The notes under the pieces are model-generated. The model was not told the DNA's origin. It searched no databases and saw only the letters and a list, made by a program, of their open reading frames with translations. Positions 29,626 through 39,988 of a stretch of 64,000 nt of DNA are shown in pieces (the stretch's first letter is position 1; every line of letters begins with the position of its first letter). The DNA is from Buchnera aphidicola (Mindarus abietinus) (GTDB lineage Bacteria > Pseudomonadota > Gammaproteobacteria > Enterobacterales > Enterobacteriaceae), in contig NZ_OZ060398.1 of the NCBI RefSeq assembly GCF_964059085.1, positions 173,071 to 237,070 on the forward strand, in the 5' to 3' direction. Position numbers and translations under genes: made by a program.

Positions 29626-30326
29626 TTATAAATCACTTAAATTTTTTAGAATTTCTAAAATAATTAAATAGGATTTAAAAGAAATTAAATCTATGTTCTT
29701 TTTAAATTCTTCTTGAGAGTTTTTACTGGAACAATCAGATATAAATTTAATATTAATAAAAGGTATTGTAAAAATATAACAAACATGAGCAATAGCAGAA
29801 GCTTCCATATCTAGTGCAATAGCGGAAGGAAATATGCTTTTAATAAAATTTATTTTTTTTTTTTCTTTTAAAAAAGTATCTCCGGTTACTAGAGTTCCTA
29901 AAAAAAAAGAAAATTTTTTTTTAATACATGCTCGTATAGCAATTTCTTTTAAATAAGAATCAGAATTAAAAAAATTTGGGGAATTAGGTATTTTTCCAAT
30001 AGGATAGTTAAAAGCAGTTAAATCGACGTCATAATAACATGTTTTTTTTGCAATGATTATATCAAATATTTTTATTTTTTTTTTAAAGAGCCAGAAGAAC
30101 CTATATTAATAATAAAATTAATTTTATATGTTTGTAATAATAAGGTTGTAGCACAACTAGCATTAGTTTTTCCAATATTACATTGTAATAAAAAAAAATT
30201 TATTTTTTTAAAACTTCCTAGATAGAGAACATATTTTTTTAAATTAATTTTTTTGTATATGAATAATTTTTTTTTTATTTCATTTAATTCTTTTTTAATC
30301 GCAATAACAATTCCTATATTAAGCAT
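29626..30326 (-). CDS. mtn: 5'-methylthioadenosine/S-adenosylhomocysteine nucleosidase, frame broken at an A10 tract (one A short)
   Basis: Hydrolyses methylthioadenosine and S-adenosylhomocysteine to free adenine. The first frame (30326 down) reads MLNIGIVIAIKKELNEIKKK to GSSGSLKKK and stops at a run of 10 A on the coding strand (complement of 30075-30084). Adding one A continues with IKIFDIIIAKKTCYYDVDLTAF and runs to 29626, 233 residues against 232 in E. coli. The second half has VTGDTF and the purine-binding IALDMEASAIAHV with the catalytic Glu and, further on, SDCSSK containing the catalytic Asp. An A12 run within it (complement of 29853-29864) is in frame. Probably expressed by slippage, or a very recent pseudogene. 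Confidence 0.88.
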
Positions 30327-30437
30327 AATATTTTTGTAAAATAAGTATTTATTTAATAATATTTATAATAGCAGTTCTTTTAGAAAAATAATTAAAAAAT
30401 TTTAGGAATATGTAACTTTTAAAAATATTTAAAAAAA

Positions 30438-30782
30438 TTAAATGCTAAATGATAATCCACAACCACACGTGACTTTTGCATTTGGATTAGAAATAAAAAA
30501 TTTTGATCCTTCCAAATTTTCTATAAAATCTAATGTTCCTCCTACAAGGTATTGGAAACTTATATAATCTATAATTATAGGAACATTAATTTTTTTTATA
30601 CAAATATCATCTTTATTTATTTTTTTATCAAAAATAAAACCATATTTAAAACCTGTACAACCCCCTCCGGAAATATAAATTCTAAAGTTTAGATTTAAAT
30701 CTTTCTTTTTTTTCGATAATTCATCTATTTTTTTTTTAGCTGTTTCGGAAACAAAAAAATTTTTTTGATTTATTTCAGACAT
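30438..30782 (-). CDS. erpA: Iron-sulfur cluster insertion protein ErpA
   Basis: A-type Fe-S carrier that passes clusters to apoproteins such as the IspG/IspH enzymes. The 114-residue protein has the three conserved cysteines: one in [11 protein letters not shown] and two in [11 protein letters not shown] at the C-terminus. The mtn-erpA neighbourhood matches the enterobacterial map. The central [27 protein letters not shown] is typical for the family. Confidence 0.96.
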   Translation of the reverse strand: MSEINQKNFFVSETAKKKIDELSKKKKDLNLNFRIYISGGGCTGFKYGFIFDKKINKDDICIKKINVPIIIDYISFQYLVGGTLDFIENLEGSKFFISNPNAKVTCGCGLSFSI

Positions 30783-30934
30783 AATAATTTTCTATATTTT
30801 AGATAAGATATTTGATTAATTTCGATTAAATTATAATAGTTAATATATTAACAATTATTTTAAATAATCTCTATATTTTTATTTTTTAAAAAATATTAAA
30901 TCAAAAGAAAATATTTTTTTCTATTTAGTAGAAT

Positions 30935-32086
30935 TTATTTTTTTCTTAAAAATGTAGGTATATCTAAATAATCTATATTTTTTTTAGTTATATATTTCGA
31001 GTCCATTAAATTTTCTTTTTTTTCATTTTTTTCTTTTAAAAAAATAGATTTTTGTAACTCGGTATTTTTGTAATTTAAAATATTTTTTTGAATGTTTTTA
31101 TGAGTGGAAATTTTTTTTTCATGTTGATTTAAATCTATTGTTATACCTGTTACAATAACTGTAACTCTAATTGTATTTTTCATTTTAGGATCTAAAGATG
31201 TTCCTATAACTAAAGTTGTATGATCGGAAGAAAATGATCGGATAATATTTCCAACAGTTTTAAATTCATTAAGTTTAAAATCCGCACTTGCTGTTATATT
31301 CACCAATATACCTTTAGCACCTGACAAATCAACATCTTCTAATAAAGGACTGGAAATAGCTATTTTTGTTGCTTCTTCTGCTCTTTCTTCTCCTGAAGAT
31401 AATCCTGTACCCATCATAGCATATCCCATTTCTGACATAACCGATTTAACATCAGCAAAATCTACATTTATTAATCCTGGACGAGTTATTAGTTCAGAAA
31501 TTCCTTGTATAGCTTCATTTAAAATGTTATTCGCTTCACTAAAAGCATCTAATAAAGAAATTTCTTTATTTAATACTTCAATTAATTTATCGTTCGGTAT
31601 TATGATTAACGAATCAACACTTTTTGATAATTCAAGTATTCCTTTTTTTGCAAATTCGATTCTTTTTTTTCCTTCAAAATTAAAAGGTTTAGTAATAATA
31701 GAAACAGTTAGTATACCTATTTCTTTGGCTATTTTAGCAATTACAGGAGCAGCTCCAGTTCCAGTTCCGCCACCCATTCCAGCAGCAATAAAAATCATAT
31801 CTGCTTCTTTTAGAAGAGTTTTTAAAATTTCCTGATCTTCTTCAGCTGAACGTTTTCCTACATCTGGATTCGCTCCAGCACCTAATCCTTTGGTAACTTT
31901 TTTTCCAATTTGTATTTTTTTTTTAACTTCTATTTTCTGTAATGCTTGAGCATCAGTATTTATAGCAAAAAAATCCACTCCTTCTATTTTTTCTTTTATC
32001 ATATGCTCTACAGCGTTACATCCCCCACCTCCTACGCCTATTACTTTAATAATAGTAAGGTTATTTTTTTCATTTTCTTCAAACAT
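30935..32086 (-). CDS. ftsZ: Cell-division GTPase FtsZ
   Basis: Tubulin-like GTPase that polymerises into the division ring. The 383-residue protein (E. coli 383) has IKVIGVGGGGCNAV, the tubulin signature GGGTGTGAAPV, and the T7 synergy loop NVDFADVKSVM with its catalytic aspartates. The conserved C-terminal peptide that binds FtsA and other partners is intact as NIDYLDIPTFLRKK. It lies downstream of ftsA on the minus strand, 58 bases apart. Full conservation implies FtsZ-based division despite loss of the mur genes next door. Confidence 0.99.
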   Translation of the reverse strand: MFEENEKNNLTIIKVIGVGGGGCNAVEHMIKEKIEGVDFFAINTDAQALQKIEVKKKIQIGKKVTKGLGAGANPDVGKRSAEEDQEILKTLLKEADMIFIAAGMGGGTGTGAAPVIAKIAKEIGILTVSIITKPFNFEGKKRIEFAKKGILELSKSVDSLIIIPNDKLIEVLNKEISLLDAFSEANNILNEAIQGISELITRPGLINVDFADVKSVMSEMGYAMMGTGLSSGEERAEEATKIAISSPLLEDVDLSGAKGILVNITASADFKLNEFKTVGNIIRSFSSDHTTLVIGTSLDPKMKNTIRVTVIVTGITIDLNQHEKKISTHKNIQKNILNYKNTELQKSIFLKEKNEKKENLMDSKYITKKNIDYLDIPTFLRKK

Positions 32087-32144
32087 AATTACTCCGATTT
32101 ATATAATGTGAGAAGTTATAAAACATTTTTATAAAATTTCATAT

Positions 32145-33401
32145 TTAACTTTTATTAAAAATCCAATGATTAATTTTTTTAAAGTATTTTTGAAAAAAAC
32201 TTTTATTTTTAACATTTTCTGTTTTTTTTAAAATTTTGTTTTTTCCATATTTTAATAATCCTATAACTGTTGAATAATTTTCGGTGCTAAAATTTTCTGT
32301 TAGTCCTTCTATTTTTTTAGATTTTCTTATTTTTATGTTTGTTTTAAATATTTTTTCAGCATGTTCTTCTAAATTTTTTATTCTTGCTGCCCCTCCTGTT
32401 AATACTATTCCTCCAGATAACTTTTTTTTAATTTTTATTTCATTAGTAGTTTCAAAAAATATTAATAATTTATTTTTTACTAAATTTAAAAGTTCGATAT
32501 ACCTAGCATCGATAATATGATGTAATAATTTTTGTTCTATATATTGAATCTTTTTTCCATTAAATGTAGTAATTTCAATTTTTTTTGTTTTATTATCATT
32601 TTTTTTACTAGAACAACCATTTTCAATTTTAATTTTTTCAGCATCTTTTTTTGAAATAGAAAAAAGAGAAGAAATGTCATTGGTAACTGTATTTCCCGAA
32701 TAGGGAATTACAGAACTATAACAAATGGATCCATTGATATGAATAGTTATATCCATAGTTCCACCTCCCATATCAATCATACAAACTCCTAATTTTTTTT
32801 CTTCTTTGGTAATTACAACTTCATTAGAAGCTATTCCTGAAAAAATAACTTCATCTACTTTTAATCGACAGTTTTTAATTGATCTTATAAAGTTTTTTAT
32901 TATTTCATTATGACATGTAATTAAATGCACTTCTACTTGCATTCTAATTCCAGATAACCCTAAAGGATTTTTTATTCCAAATTTTTGATCGATTGAAAAT
33001 TCTTTTGGAATAGTATGTAAAATTTGATGTTCATTATTAATTTTTACAGATTGAGCGGTATGTATAACATTTTTTATGTCTTTTTCTGTTACTTCTTTAT
33101 TAGATAATGGGACTATTCCTATTTCATTTTGATAATTTATAAATTTTCCAGACATAGATAAATAGACAGAGGAAATAGCATATCCTGCCATATCTTCTGC
33201 TTTTTTGATAGAGTTTCGAACTGATTTAGAGACAGATTTTAAATCATTTATTTCTCCTTTTTCAATTCCATGAGATTCACAACTACCTATTCCTATTATA
33301 TTAATTAAATTATTTGGTAAAATTTCTCCTATTAAGGTAACAATTTTTGTTGTTCCTATTTCAAGTCCAACTATCATTTTTTTTTCTGTTGATTGATTCA
33401 T
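32145..33401 (-). CDS. ftsA: Cell-division protein FtsA
   Basis: Actin-like ATPase that tethers FtsZ filaments to the inner membrane. The 418-residue protein (E. coli 420) has phosphate 1 region MIVGLEIGTTKIVTLIGEI, phosphate 2 CMIDMGGGTMDITIH and adenosine motif GGIVLTGGAARIKNLEE. The final amphipathic helix (SFFQKYFKKINHWIFNKS) that anchors FtsA in the membrane is kept. ftsQ, which precedes ftsA in E. coli, is absent. Confidence 0.98.
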   Translation of the reverse strand: MNQSTEKKMIVGLEIGTTKIVTLIGEILPNNLINIIGIGSCESHGIEKGEINDLKSVSKSVRNSIKKAEDMAGYAISSVYLSMSGKFINYQNEIGIVPLSNKEVTEKDIKNVIHTAQSVKINNEHQILHTIPKEFSIDQKFGIKNPLGLSGIRMQVEVHLITCHNEIIKNFIRSIKNCRLKVDEVIFSGIASNEVVITKEEKKLGVCMIDMGGGTMDITIHINGSICYSSVIPYSGNTVTNDISSLFSISKKDAEKIKIENGCSSKKNDNKTKKIEITTFNGKKIQYIEQKLLHHIIDARYIELLNLVKNKLLIFFETTNEIKIKKKLSGGIVLTGGAARIKNLEEHAEKIFKTNIKIRKSKKIEGLTENFSTENYSTVIGLLKYGKNKILKKTENVKNKSFFQKYFKKINHWIFNKS

Positions 33402-35225
33402 TTTTTAATCCAAATTAGTGTATATATATATACTATATAATTATTAATTATTTAAAATTGGATTATATTTTAATATAAAAATTAAATTAATTTAAATACA
33501 ACTTAATATAAATATTATATTAATAATTTTAATATTTTAAATAGAAAAAGATTTTATTAATTGCCTTTATTTAAAAAATATTTTTATTTTTTTTAGAAAA
33601 ATTTTAATTAAAAATATTAATTAATTATTAACAAAATAGTTAATGATCTACATAATATATTAATTTTTTTTTAATTTCATTAGTCTCTCTATTCATTTTT
33701 TTATTTTTTTAATAAAAAACATATTTTCTTATTAAAAATTTTTTTAATTTTTATATGTATAAAGTATATTATTCATAATAATATTTTTTTAGTAGCAATA
33801 GTTAATTTTAGTTACTAAAAGTATATTTTAATAGAATTAAATTTTTCATAAAAGCAGTTTTTTTATAAAAATATTTTGTTATTTATATTTTTAATATTGG
33901 CATATCAATGCTATAAATTTTTTAATTTCTAGTTTTATAATTGAAAAATGCTTATTTTTTAATTTTCCAAATAAATTATTTTTTTTAGAAAGTATAAATT
34001 TTAAAAAACATGTAATAACTTTTTACTTTATTTTATAAAAATTTATTTCTTAATTTAATCAGTATTAAACATTCATTTTAAAAATTCTTATTTTAATAAA
34101 TTTTTAAATAATCAAATCTATTTTTATACTATTATTTTTTTTATTTTTTTAATTTTATTTAATTTTTTAAAAATTTTTATTTAATAAATTTTATTTTTTA
34201 TAAAAAATATCTTTAATTTAGTAAGTATAAAAAAAAATAAAAAAGTTTGTTAATAATCGAATCTTATTTAATTGCATTTCTTTTTAATATTCGAATAAGA
34301 ATTCAATAGTTTAGCTATTAAATTAAATTTAAAAAAATTAGTAATTTTTTATTTATATATATAAAATATATGAAAGTTATAAGAATTATTTAAAATAATA
34401 AAAGAAAATAATATTCGTAATTAATATTTTTTAATAAAAGTAGTAATCAATATTTTGATTAATAATTGAACTAAATCTATTTTTATTAATTAATCATTAA
34501 TATGATTAGGAATCATTTATTATATAGTAATAGATACTTATCATTAACTGATTTGATTCATATTAATTAAATAATATTAATAACTTATGGCTTTTAACTA
34601 TTATTATTTTTTATTTTTAAAAAAAATATTAAGTAATTTTTTTATATTAATTAAATTTTTATATTCTTAATAAGAAGAAATTGATTAATTAATGATTATG
34701 TTTTTTTATTAATGATATTTATTAAATATATTTAAGATTTTTTACTTTTTTATGAAAAAATTCATTTAATATTTTATTTTTATAAATTTTATATTTATAA
34801 TTTTTTTATTGTATTATTAAGTAATAAAAAAATATTTTTAATTGAAGATTAAAATTTTTCTTTTTATTTTTTTAGTTTAGAAAAAATTAATATATATTCG
34901 TAATATTAATTACAGTTTAGTAAACTTTTTAAATTAATAATTAATAATTTTTTTATAACGAATAATATTTAAATAATTAAAGAATAAGTTTTTTTTTAAA
35001 ACTATTAGTTATTTAAAAAAATGTTGATAATAAAGAAAATGTTTTTAAAATTTTTAAAAAATAAAATTAATATTTAAATCTAATTTATACAGATTTATTT
35101 GAAATATATTTTTTTTATAATTTTTAATTATTTAAAATGTTTACTTATTATTTGATAAATTTTAAAATACTAAAATATTTTTTAAAATTTTTTTTAAAGC
35201 TAATTTTTAGATAAACTATATTTTT
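33402..35225. other. Eroded 1.8-kb gap where the murein/division (dcw) genes stand in E. coli
   Basis: No gene, RNA or convincing protein fossil is readable in these 1824 bases; all frames are full of stops and the sequence is almost only A and T. In E. coli ftsQ, ddlB, murC, murG, ftsW, murD, mraY, murF, murE, ftsI and ftsL fill the interval between ftsA and rsmH. The flanking order ftsZ-ftsA-gap-rsmH-ilvHI shows the deletion was internal and the ends stayed in place. An imperfect hairpin around 34256-34314 (CGAATCTTATT against AATAAGAATTC) is the only structure noted. Confidence 0.7.
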
Positions 35226-36157
35226 TTAAATTTTTTCGGCAATTCTAAGAATTGCACTTCGAGATCTATAATTTTTATTTATTTCATTAGCATTTGGAAA
35301 GATTCTCCCTATTACTTTCAAACTATTTTTTTTAATTTTTTTTATTTGATTTTCTGTTATTGGTAACTTATTTGGAATAAAAAAATGTTGTCTACTGTGA
35401 TTTATAAAAAATTTTTTTATAATTCTATCTTCTAAGGAATGAAATGAAATTATTGATAATCTACCTTTATGCGATAAGAGTTTTAAAGATTCATTTAATA
35501 TTTTTTTTAGTTCATTTAATTCTTGATTTAAATAAATACGAATTGCTTGAAAACTACATCTAGCAGGATGTTTTGATTTATTAAAAGGCGTGTTTTTTTT
35601 AATTAAATCAGATAATTCAGTGGTTCTTTTAATTAAAGAGATTTCATTTCTTTTTACGATAGCACGAGCAATTTTTTTAGCATATCGTTCTTCTCCAAAT
35701 TTTTTTAGCACGTCTGCTATTTTTTTTTCTTTGTTAGTTGATAACCAAGTTGATGCAGTAATTCCAGATATTGGGTTCATTCTCATATCTAAAGGACCGT
35801 CAGAATTAAAAGAAAACCCTCTTTTTGGATCATCTAGTTGTACAGATGATACACCTAAATCCAGTAAGATTCCGTCCACTTTATTTATTAAATTTTCTTT
35901 TTTTAAAAGAAAAATGATATTTGAAAATGATCCTTGAAAAAATTTAAAACGAGAATCTGTTATTTTTTTCGCTTCTTGGATAGCAGAAGGATCAACATCT
36001 ATGGCATATAATTTTCCATTATTACCTATTTTTTTTAATATTTCATTTGAATGCCCGCCACATCCAAAAGTACAATCTATATAAATTCCGTTCTTTTTAA
36101 TATTTAATGATAGTATTGTTTCCCGTAAAAGTACGGGAATATGTTTTTTTTTTTCAT
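35226..36157 (-). CDS. rsmH: 16S rRNA m4C1402 methyltransferase RsmH (MraW), frame broken at an A11 tract right after the start
   Basis: S-adenosylmethionine-dependent N4-methylation of C1402 in 16S rRNA. From 36143 down the frame reads HIPVLLRETILSLNIKKNGIYIDCTFGCGGHS, then AIDVDPSAI, DGILLDLGVSSVQLDDPKRGFSF and the C-terminal SRSAILRIAEKI. No start codon exists in this frame upstream; a stop lies just beyond. The ATG at 36157 is followed by 11 A (complement of 36144-36154), one too few: with 12 A it reads MKKKKHIPVLLRET, aligning with E. coli MMENYKHTTVLLDEA, and gives 310 residues against 313. As written the ATG frame ends after about 17 codons. A GTG at 35879 would remove the SAM-binding domain. 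Confidence 0.88.
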
Positions 36158-36238
36158 AATTATAATATTTTTAATTTATATTAAATTTTATTTTTTATAG
36201 AAAAAAATCTTTAACTATTAAATCAGCGAAATAGAAAA

Positions 36239-36715
36239 TTAATTTCTATAAATCCCAATAATTCCCGATCTTGATAAATCAACAATATTAACATATTTTC
36301 GAATTAATTCGAGAAAAGAGTTAATTTTTTTACTAGAACCGGTGATTTGAATAATATAACCTTCAGTAGTTAAACTAATTATTTGTCCTCTAAATATATC
36401 AACGATGTCTTTTATTTTTCCCTTTTTTTTACAAATATTTCCTGTTTTTATTAATATTATTTCTCTTTCTATATAATCGGTATCATTAACTTCTGAAACC
36501 TTTAGAACATCAATGAGCTTATGTAATTGTTTTCCAATTTGTTCTATGACTTTTTCATCTCCAACAGTTTGTATAGTTAATTGAGATAAGGAGGAATCCT
36601 CTGTAGGTGCTACAGTTAAACTTTCTATATTATAGCCTCTTTGAGAAAAAAGACCTATTACTCTAGATAGTGCACCGGATTCATTTTCTAATAATATTGA
36701 TAAAATTCGTCTCAT
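36239..36715 (-). CDS. ilvH: Acetolactate synthase III regulatory subunit
   Basis: Small subunit of acetolactate synthase III; activates IlvI and confers valine inhibition. The 158-residue protein (E. coli 163) has an N-terminal ACT domain almost identical to E. coli. Residues known to matter for valine binding, Asn11, Gly14, Asn29 and Thr34, are all present in [20 protein letters not shown] and [10 protein letters not shown], so valine control may persist. Only the last few residues are missing. It starts one base after the ilvI stop. Confidence 0.98.
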   Translation of the reverse strand: MRRILSILLENESGALSRVIGLFSQRGYNIESLTVAPTEDSSLSQLTIQTVGDEKVIEQIGKQLHKLIDVLKVSEVNDTDYIEREIILIKTGNICKKKGKIKDIVDIFRGQIISLTTEGYIIQITGSSKKINSFLELIRKYVNIVDLSRSGIIGIYRN

Positions 36716-36716
36716 T

Positions 36717-38444
36717 TTAAAAATCTCTCTTTTTTTCTAGTATCATCTCGTTCATTCCACCCCCTTTAATTTGCATTGGATAAACGTGTTCAGAATCACT
36801 AATTAAAACATCTAAAAATACCAATTTTCCTTGATTTAATTTTTTAAATGCTGTTTCTATTTTTTCTTCTAATTCTGAAGGATGATTTATAGCTATTCCG
36901 ACGTGTCCGTACGATTCTGATAATTTAACAAAGTTAGGTAAAGCTTGCATATAAGAATGAGAATGACGTCCAGAATATATCATATCTTGCCATTGTTTTA
37001 CCATTCCTAATGATTTGTTATTAAGATTAACAATTAGAATAGGCAATTGATATTGCATAGCAGTAGATAACTCTTGAATATTCATTTGAATACTTCCGTC
37101 CCCTGTAATGCAAATTACCATTTTTTTAGGAAAAGCTAACTTTACTCCTAATGCAGCGGGTAATCCGAATCCCATGGTTCCTAAACCTCCTGAATTAATC
37201 CATTGTCGAGGATAATCAAAGGGATAGTGTAAAGCAGTAAACATTTGATGTTGTCCTACATCAGATGTAATAAAAGCTTCACCTGCTGTTTTTTTCCAAA
37301 TCAGTTTAATAACTTTTTGTGGTTTGATAACATTTTCTTCATCTATAGTTTTTTTATTTTCGTTTTTTTCTTTCCAAATATGAATAGAATTCCACCAACT
37401 TTCAAAGGAGTTGCTTTTTTTTGTTATAATAATTTTTTTTAATTCTTTAATAATTTCTTTTAATACTTTTTTAGCATCTCCTACAATAGGAATATTTGCT
37501 AAAACAGTTTTGGAAATTGAAGTAGGATCAATATCTATATGTAAAATTTTAGCATAAGGACAATATTTTTCTAAATTATTCGTTGTACGATCATCAAATC
37601 TAACTCCAATAGCAAATATTACATCTGAATTATGCATGGCCATATTTGCATGATATGTTCCGTGCATACCTAACATGCCTAAGCTTTGTTTATGAGTACC
37701 TGGAAATGCTCCGAGTCCCATTAATGAAGTTGTAACAGGAAAATTTAAACTTTCTGCTAAAATCTTTAATTCATGATGACTATTAGAAGTAATTACACCT
37801 CCTCCGGCATAAATAATTGGTTTTTTTGATTTCAATAAAGTATGTAAAACTCTTTTAATTTGTCTAGTATTTCCTTTAGTTGTTGGATTATAAGATCGAA
37901 TATTAATAGAATTAGGCCAAATATATGGTTTTTTGCATTTTTCACCTAAAATATTTTTAGGAATATCTATTACAATGGGACCAGGTCTTCCACTAGAAGC
38001 TAACCAAAATGCTTTTTTTAAAATTATAGGAATATCTGTTGTTTTTTGAACTAAAAAGCTGTGTTTAACAATCGGACGAGATATTCCGATCATATCGCAT
38101 TCTTGAAAAGCATCATATCCTATTAAATTAGAAGCTACTTGACCTGATATTATTACCATTGGTATTGAATCCATGTAAGCAGTTGCGATACCAGTAATAG
38201 CATTTGTCGCTCCTGGTCCAGAAGTAACTAAAACAACTCCTACTTTTCCAGTTGCTCTGGCATAACCATCTGCCATATGAGTAGCACCTTGTTCATGTCT
38301 TACTAAAATATGCTTAATACCACCAATTGTTTTTAAAGCATCATAAATATCGAGAACTGCTCCTCCAGGATATCCAAAAATATATTTAATATTTTGATCA
38401 ATTAAAGAGCGTATTACCATTTCCGCTCCTGATAAAACTGGCAT
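36717..38444 (-). CDS. ilvI: Acetolactate synthase III catalytic subunit
   Basis: Thiamine-diphosphate enzyme making acetolactate (valine/leucine route) or acetohydroxybutyrate (isoleucine route). The 575-residue protein (E. coli 574) has the catalytic glutamate in [18 protein letters not shown], the TPP motif [21 protein letters not shown] and [18 protein letters not shown] (complement of cctcc at 38451-38455) precedes the ATG. It forms an operon with ilvH. Branched-chain amino acids are essential to the aphid, and this is a provisioning gene pair. Confidence 0.99.
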   Translation of the reverse strand: MPVLSGAEMVIRSLIDQNIKYIFGYPGGAVLDIYDALKTIGGIKHILVRHEQGATHMADGYARATGKVGVVLVTSGPGATNAITGIATAYMDSIPMVIISGQVASNLIGYDAFQECDMIGISRPIVKHSFLVQKTTDIPIILKKAFWLASSGRPGPIVIDIPKNILGEKCKKPYIWPNSINIRSYNPTTKGNTRQIKRVLHTLLKSKKPIIYAGGGVITSNSHHELKILAESLNFPVTTSLMGLGAFPGTHKQSLGMLGMHGTYHANMAMHNSDVIFAIGVRFDDRTTNNLEKYCPYAKILHIDIDPTSISKTVLANIPIVGDAKKVLKEIIKELKKIIITKKSNSFESWWNSIHIWKEKNENKKTIDEENVIKPQKVIKLIWKKTAGEAFITSDVGQHQMFTALHYPFDYPRQWINSGGLGTMGFGLPAALGVKLAFPKKMVICITGDGSIQMNIQELSTAMQYQLPILIVNLNNKSLGMVKQWQDMIYSGRHSHSYMQALPNFVKLSESYGHVGIAINHPSELEEKIETAFKKLNQGKLVFLDVLISDSEHVYPMQIKGGGMNEMILEKKRDF

Positions 38445-38581
38445 TGTAAACCTCCAAAATTTTTTAACGAAATTTTAAAAAAATTAAAAAGTTTTATTTT
38501 TCCTATTGGAATTATATTTTTTTATATATTGTTTTTAAGTTTTCTTAAATCTAAATATTTTGTTTTTTTATAGTAAAAAAA

Positions 38582-39646
38582 TTATTTTTTGGTAACTTTA
38601 AAAGAGGATTTAATTAAAAATTTCTTAAATTTAGGAGAAACCCAGGTATAAAAACCTTTTTTTCTTTTCTGCACTAAACAAACAGCAAGTTTTTCTTTTA
38701 AGATCAATTGTTTAGCTTTTTTAAAACCTAATATTTCTAGGGCAGTATCCCAAGCGTCAGCATCTAATGCATTTTGGGAAATTACAGTTACTGATACTAA
38801 GTTATTAACAATAGGCATTCCATTAAAAGGATTGATTAAATGAGAAATTTTTTTTTTATTAAAATAATAATAATTTCTGTAATTTCCTGAAGTACTAACT
38901 GATTGATTTTTTAGTTTAATTAACATATGAATAGAATTTTTTTTATTAGTTGGTTTCTGAATAGCTATTATTGAAAAATTTTTATGTAAACAATTTTTTT
39001 TAGATTTAATTGCTCCACCAACTGAAATTATATAATCAGTAATTTTTTTTTTATTAAGTAATTTAGAAATATGATCTACGGCAAAACCTTCTCCTAAAGT
39101 AGAAATATTTATTTCTAAATTTTTTAAATCTTTGTATAAATATTCATTTTTTTGATATTTTATTAAATAAATATGATTTATCCCAGATTTTGAAAGAGCA
39201 ATTTTTATTGTTTTTAATGAAGGGAGTTTAAAAGGTGTATTTATAATATTAAATCCCCAAATTTTTATTAATGAACCAATAGTAATATCTAAAGCACCAA
39301 ATGTTTTTTTATTTATTAAAATTGCTTTTGAAATAATAGTGCTAAAGTTTTTGCTAATTATTATGGGTCTATTATCAACTCCATGGTTAATTCTTGAAAC
39401 CATTGATTTGTTATTCCAAGTAGATAGTTCTTTTTCATCATGATTTAGTAATATTTGAATATTTTTCTTTAAATTTAAAAAATTTATTTTTTCTTTTTCT
39501 TTAAATAGTTGAATTTTCCATGTTGTACCCATAGTATGGCCATGTAAAAAAAATATTTTTTTTTGATTTAAAAGAAAATTTTTTTTTATACAAATAAAAA
39601 AAATGAAAAAAAATAAAAAAAAAAGAAGTAAATTACTTATTTTCAT
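38582..39646 (-). CDS. apbE: FAD:protein FMN transferase ApbE
   Basis: Covalently attaches FMN to threonine of target proteins such as the RnfD/RnfG subunits of the Rnf/Rsx complex. The 354-residue protein has an N-terminal hydrophobic segment (residues 4-20) with a Cys near residue 19 but no standard lipobox, so it may be a signal anchor. Family motifs: HGHTMGTTWKI, STLGEGFAVDHISK, ISVGGAIKSK, VSTSGNYRNYY and the Mg-binding NALDADAWDTALEILG. It sits alone upstream of htrA in the opposite direction. Whether the substrate complex is encoded cannot be seen here. Confidence 0.93.
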   Translation of the reverse strand: MKISNLLLFFLFFFIFFICIKKNFLLNQKKIFFLHGHTMGTTWKIQLFKEKEKINFLNLKKNIQILLNHDEKELSTWNNKSMVSRINHGVDNRPIIISKNFSTIISKAILINKKTFGALDITIGSLIKIWGFNIINTPFKLPSLKTIKIALSKSGINHIYLIKYQKNEYLYKDLKNLEINISTLGEGFAVDHISKLLNKKKITDYIISVGGAIKSKKNCLHKNFSIIAIQKPTNKKNSIHMLIKLKNQSVSTSGNYRNYYYFNKKKISHLINPFNGMPIVNNLVSVTVISQNALDADAWDTALEILGFKKAKQLILKEKLAVCLVQKRKKGFYTWVSPKFKKFLIKSSFKVTKK

Positions 39647-39988
39647 AATTAAAAACCAAAATAGATATTTTTTGTATTATTCTAAAATATTAGAAATACA
39701 TATCTCTTAATTATAAATCATTTTTATTTCTAAAACTTTAATTTTTAAAAAAAAAATTATTTTTTTAAAAAAATTTAGAAATTTTTTTTAAAAAAGATGT
39801 AAATCTAAAATAGAGAAATAACGTTTAATTTACATTATTAAATTTATATATTAATAATATGTTAGATAACTTATAAAAAATATAGAAAAATAGTTCTTTT
39901 TAAAAAAGTGTATAAAATCAAGGAGATTTAAATAAGTTTATCAAAAAAAATTCACATAGAATTTAAAAATAAAATTTGAGAATAAAAT
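39647..39988. other. Divergent intergenic region apbE / htrA
   Basis: 342 bases, nearly all A/T, with runs of T and A (around 39740-39795). A GGAGA sequence at about 39922 is too far from htrA to be its ribosome site. No sigma-E type promoter or other signal could be identified with confidence. Confidence 0.5.

Noticed and set aside
34256..34314. A structured non-coding RNA in the ftsA-rsmH gap
   Set aside because: Only an imperfect A/T hairpin is visible; no promoter, GC-rich core, or similarity to rnpB, ffs or other known RNAs.
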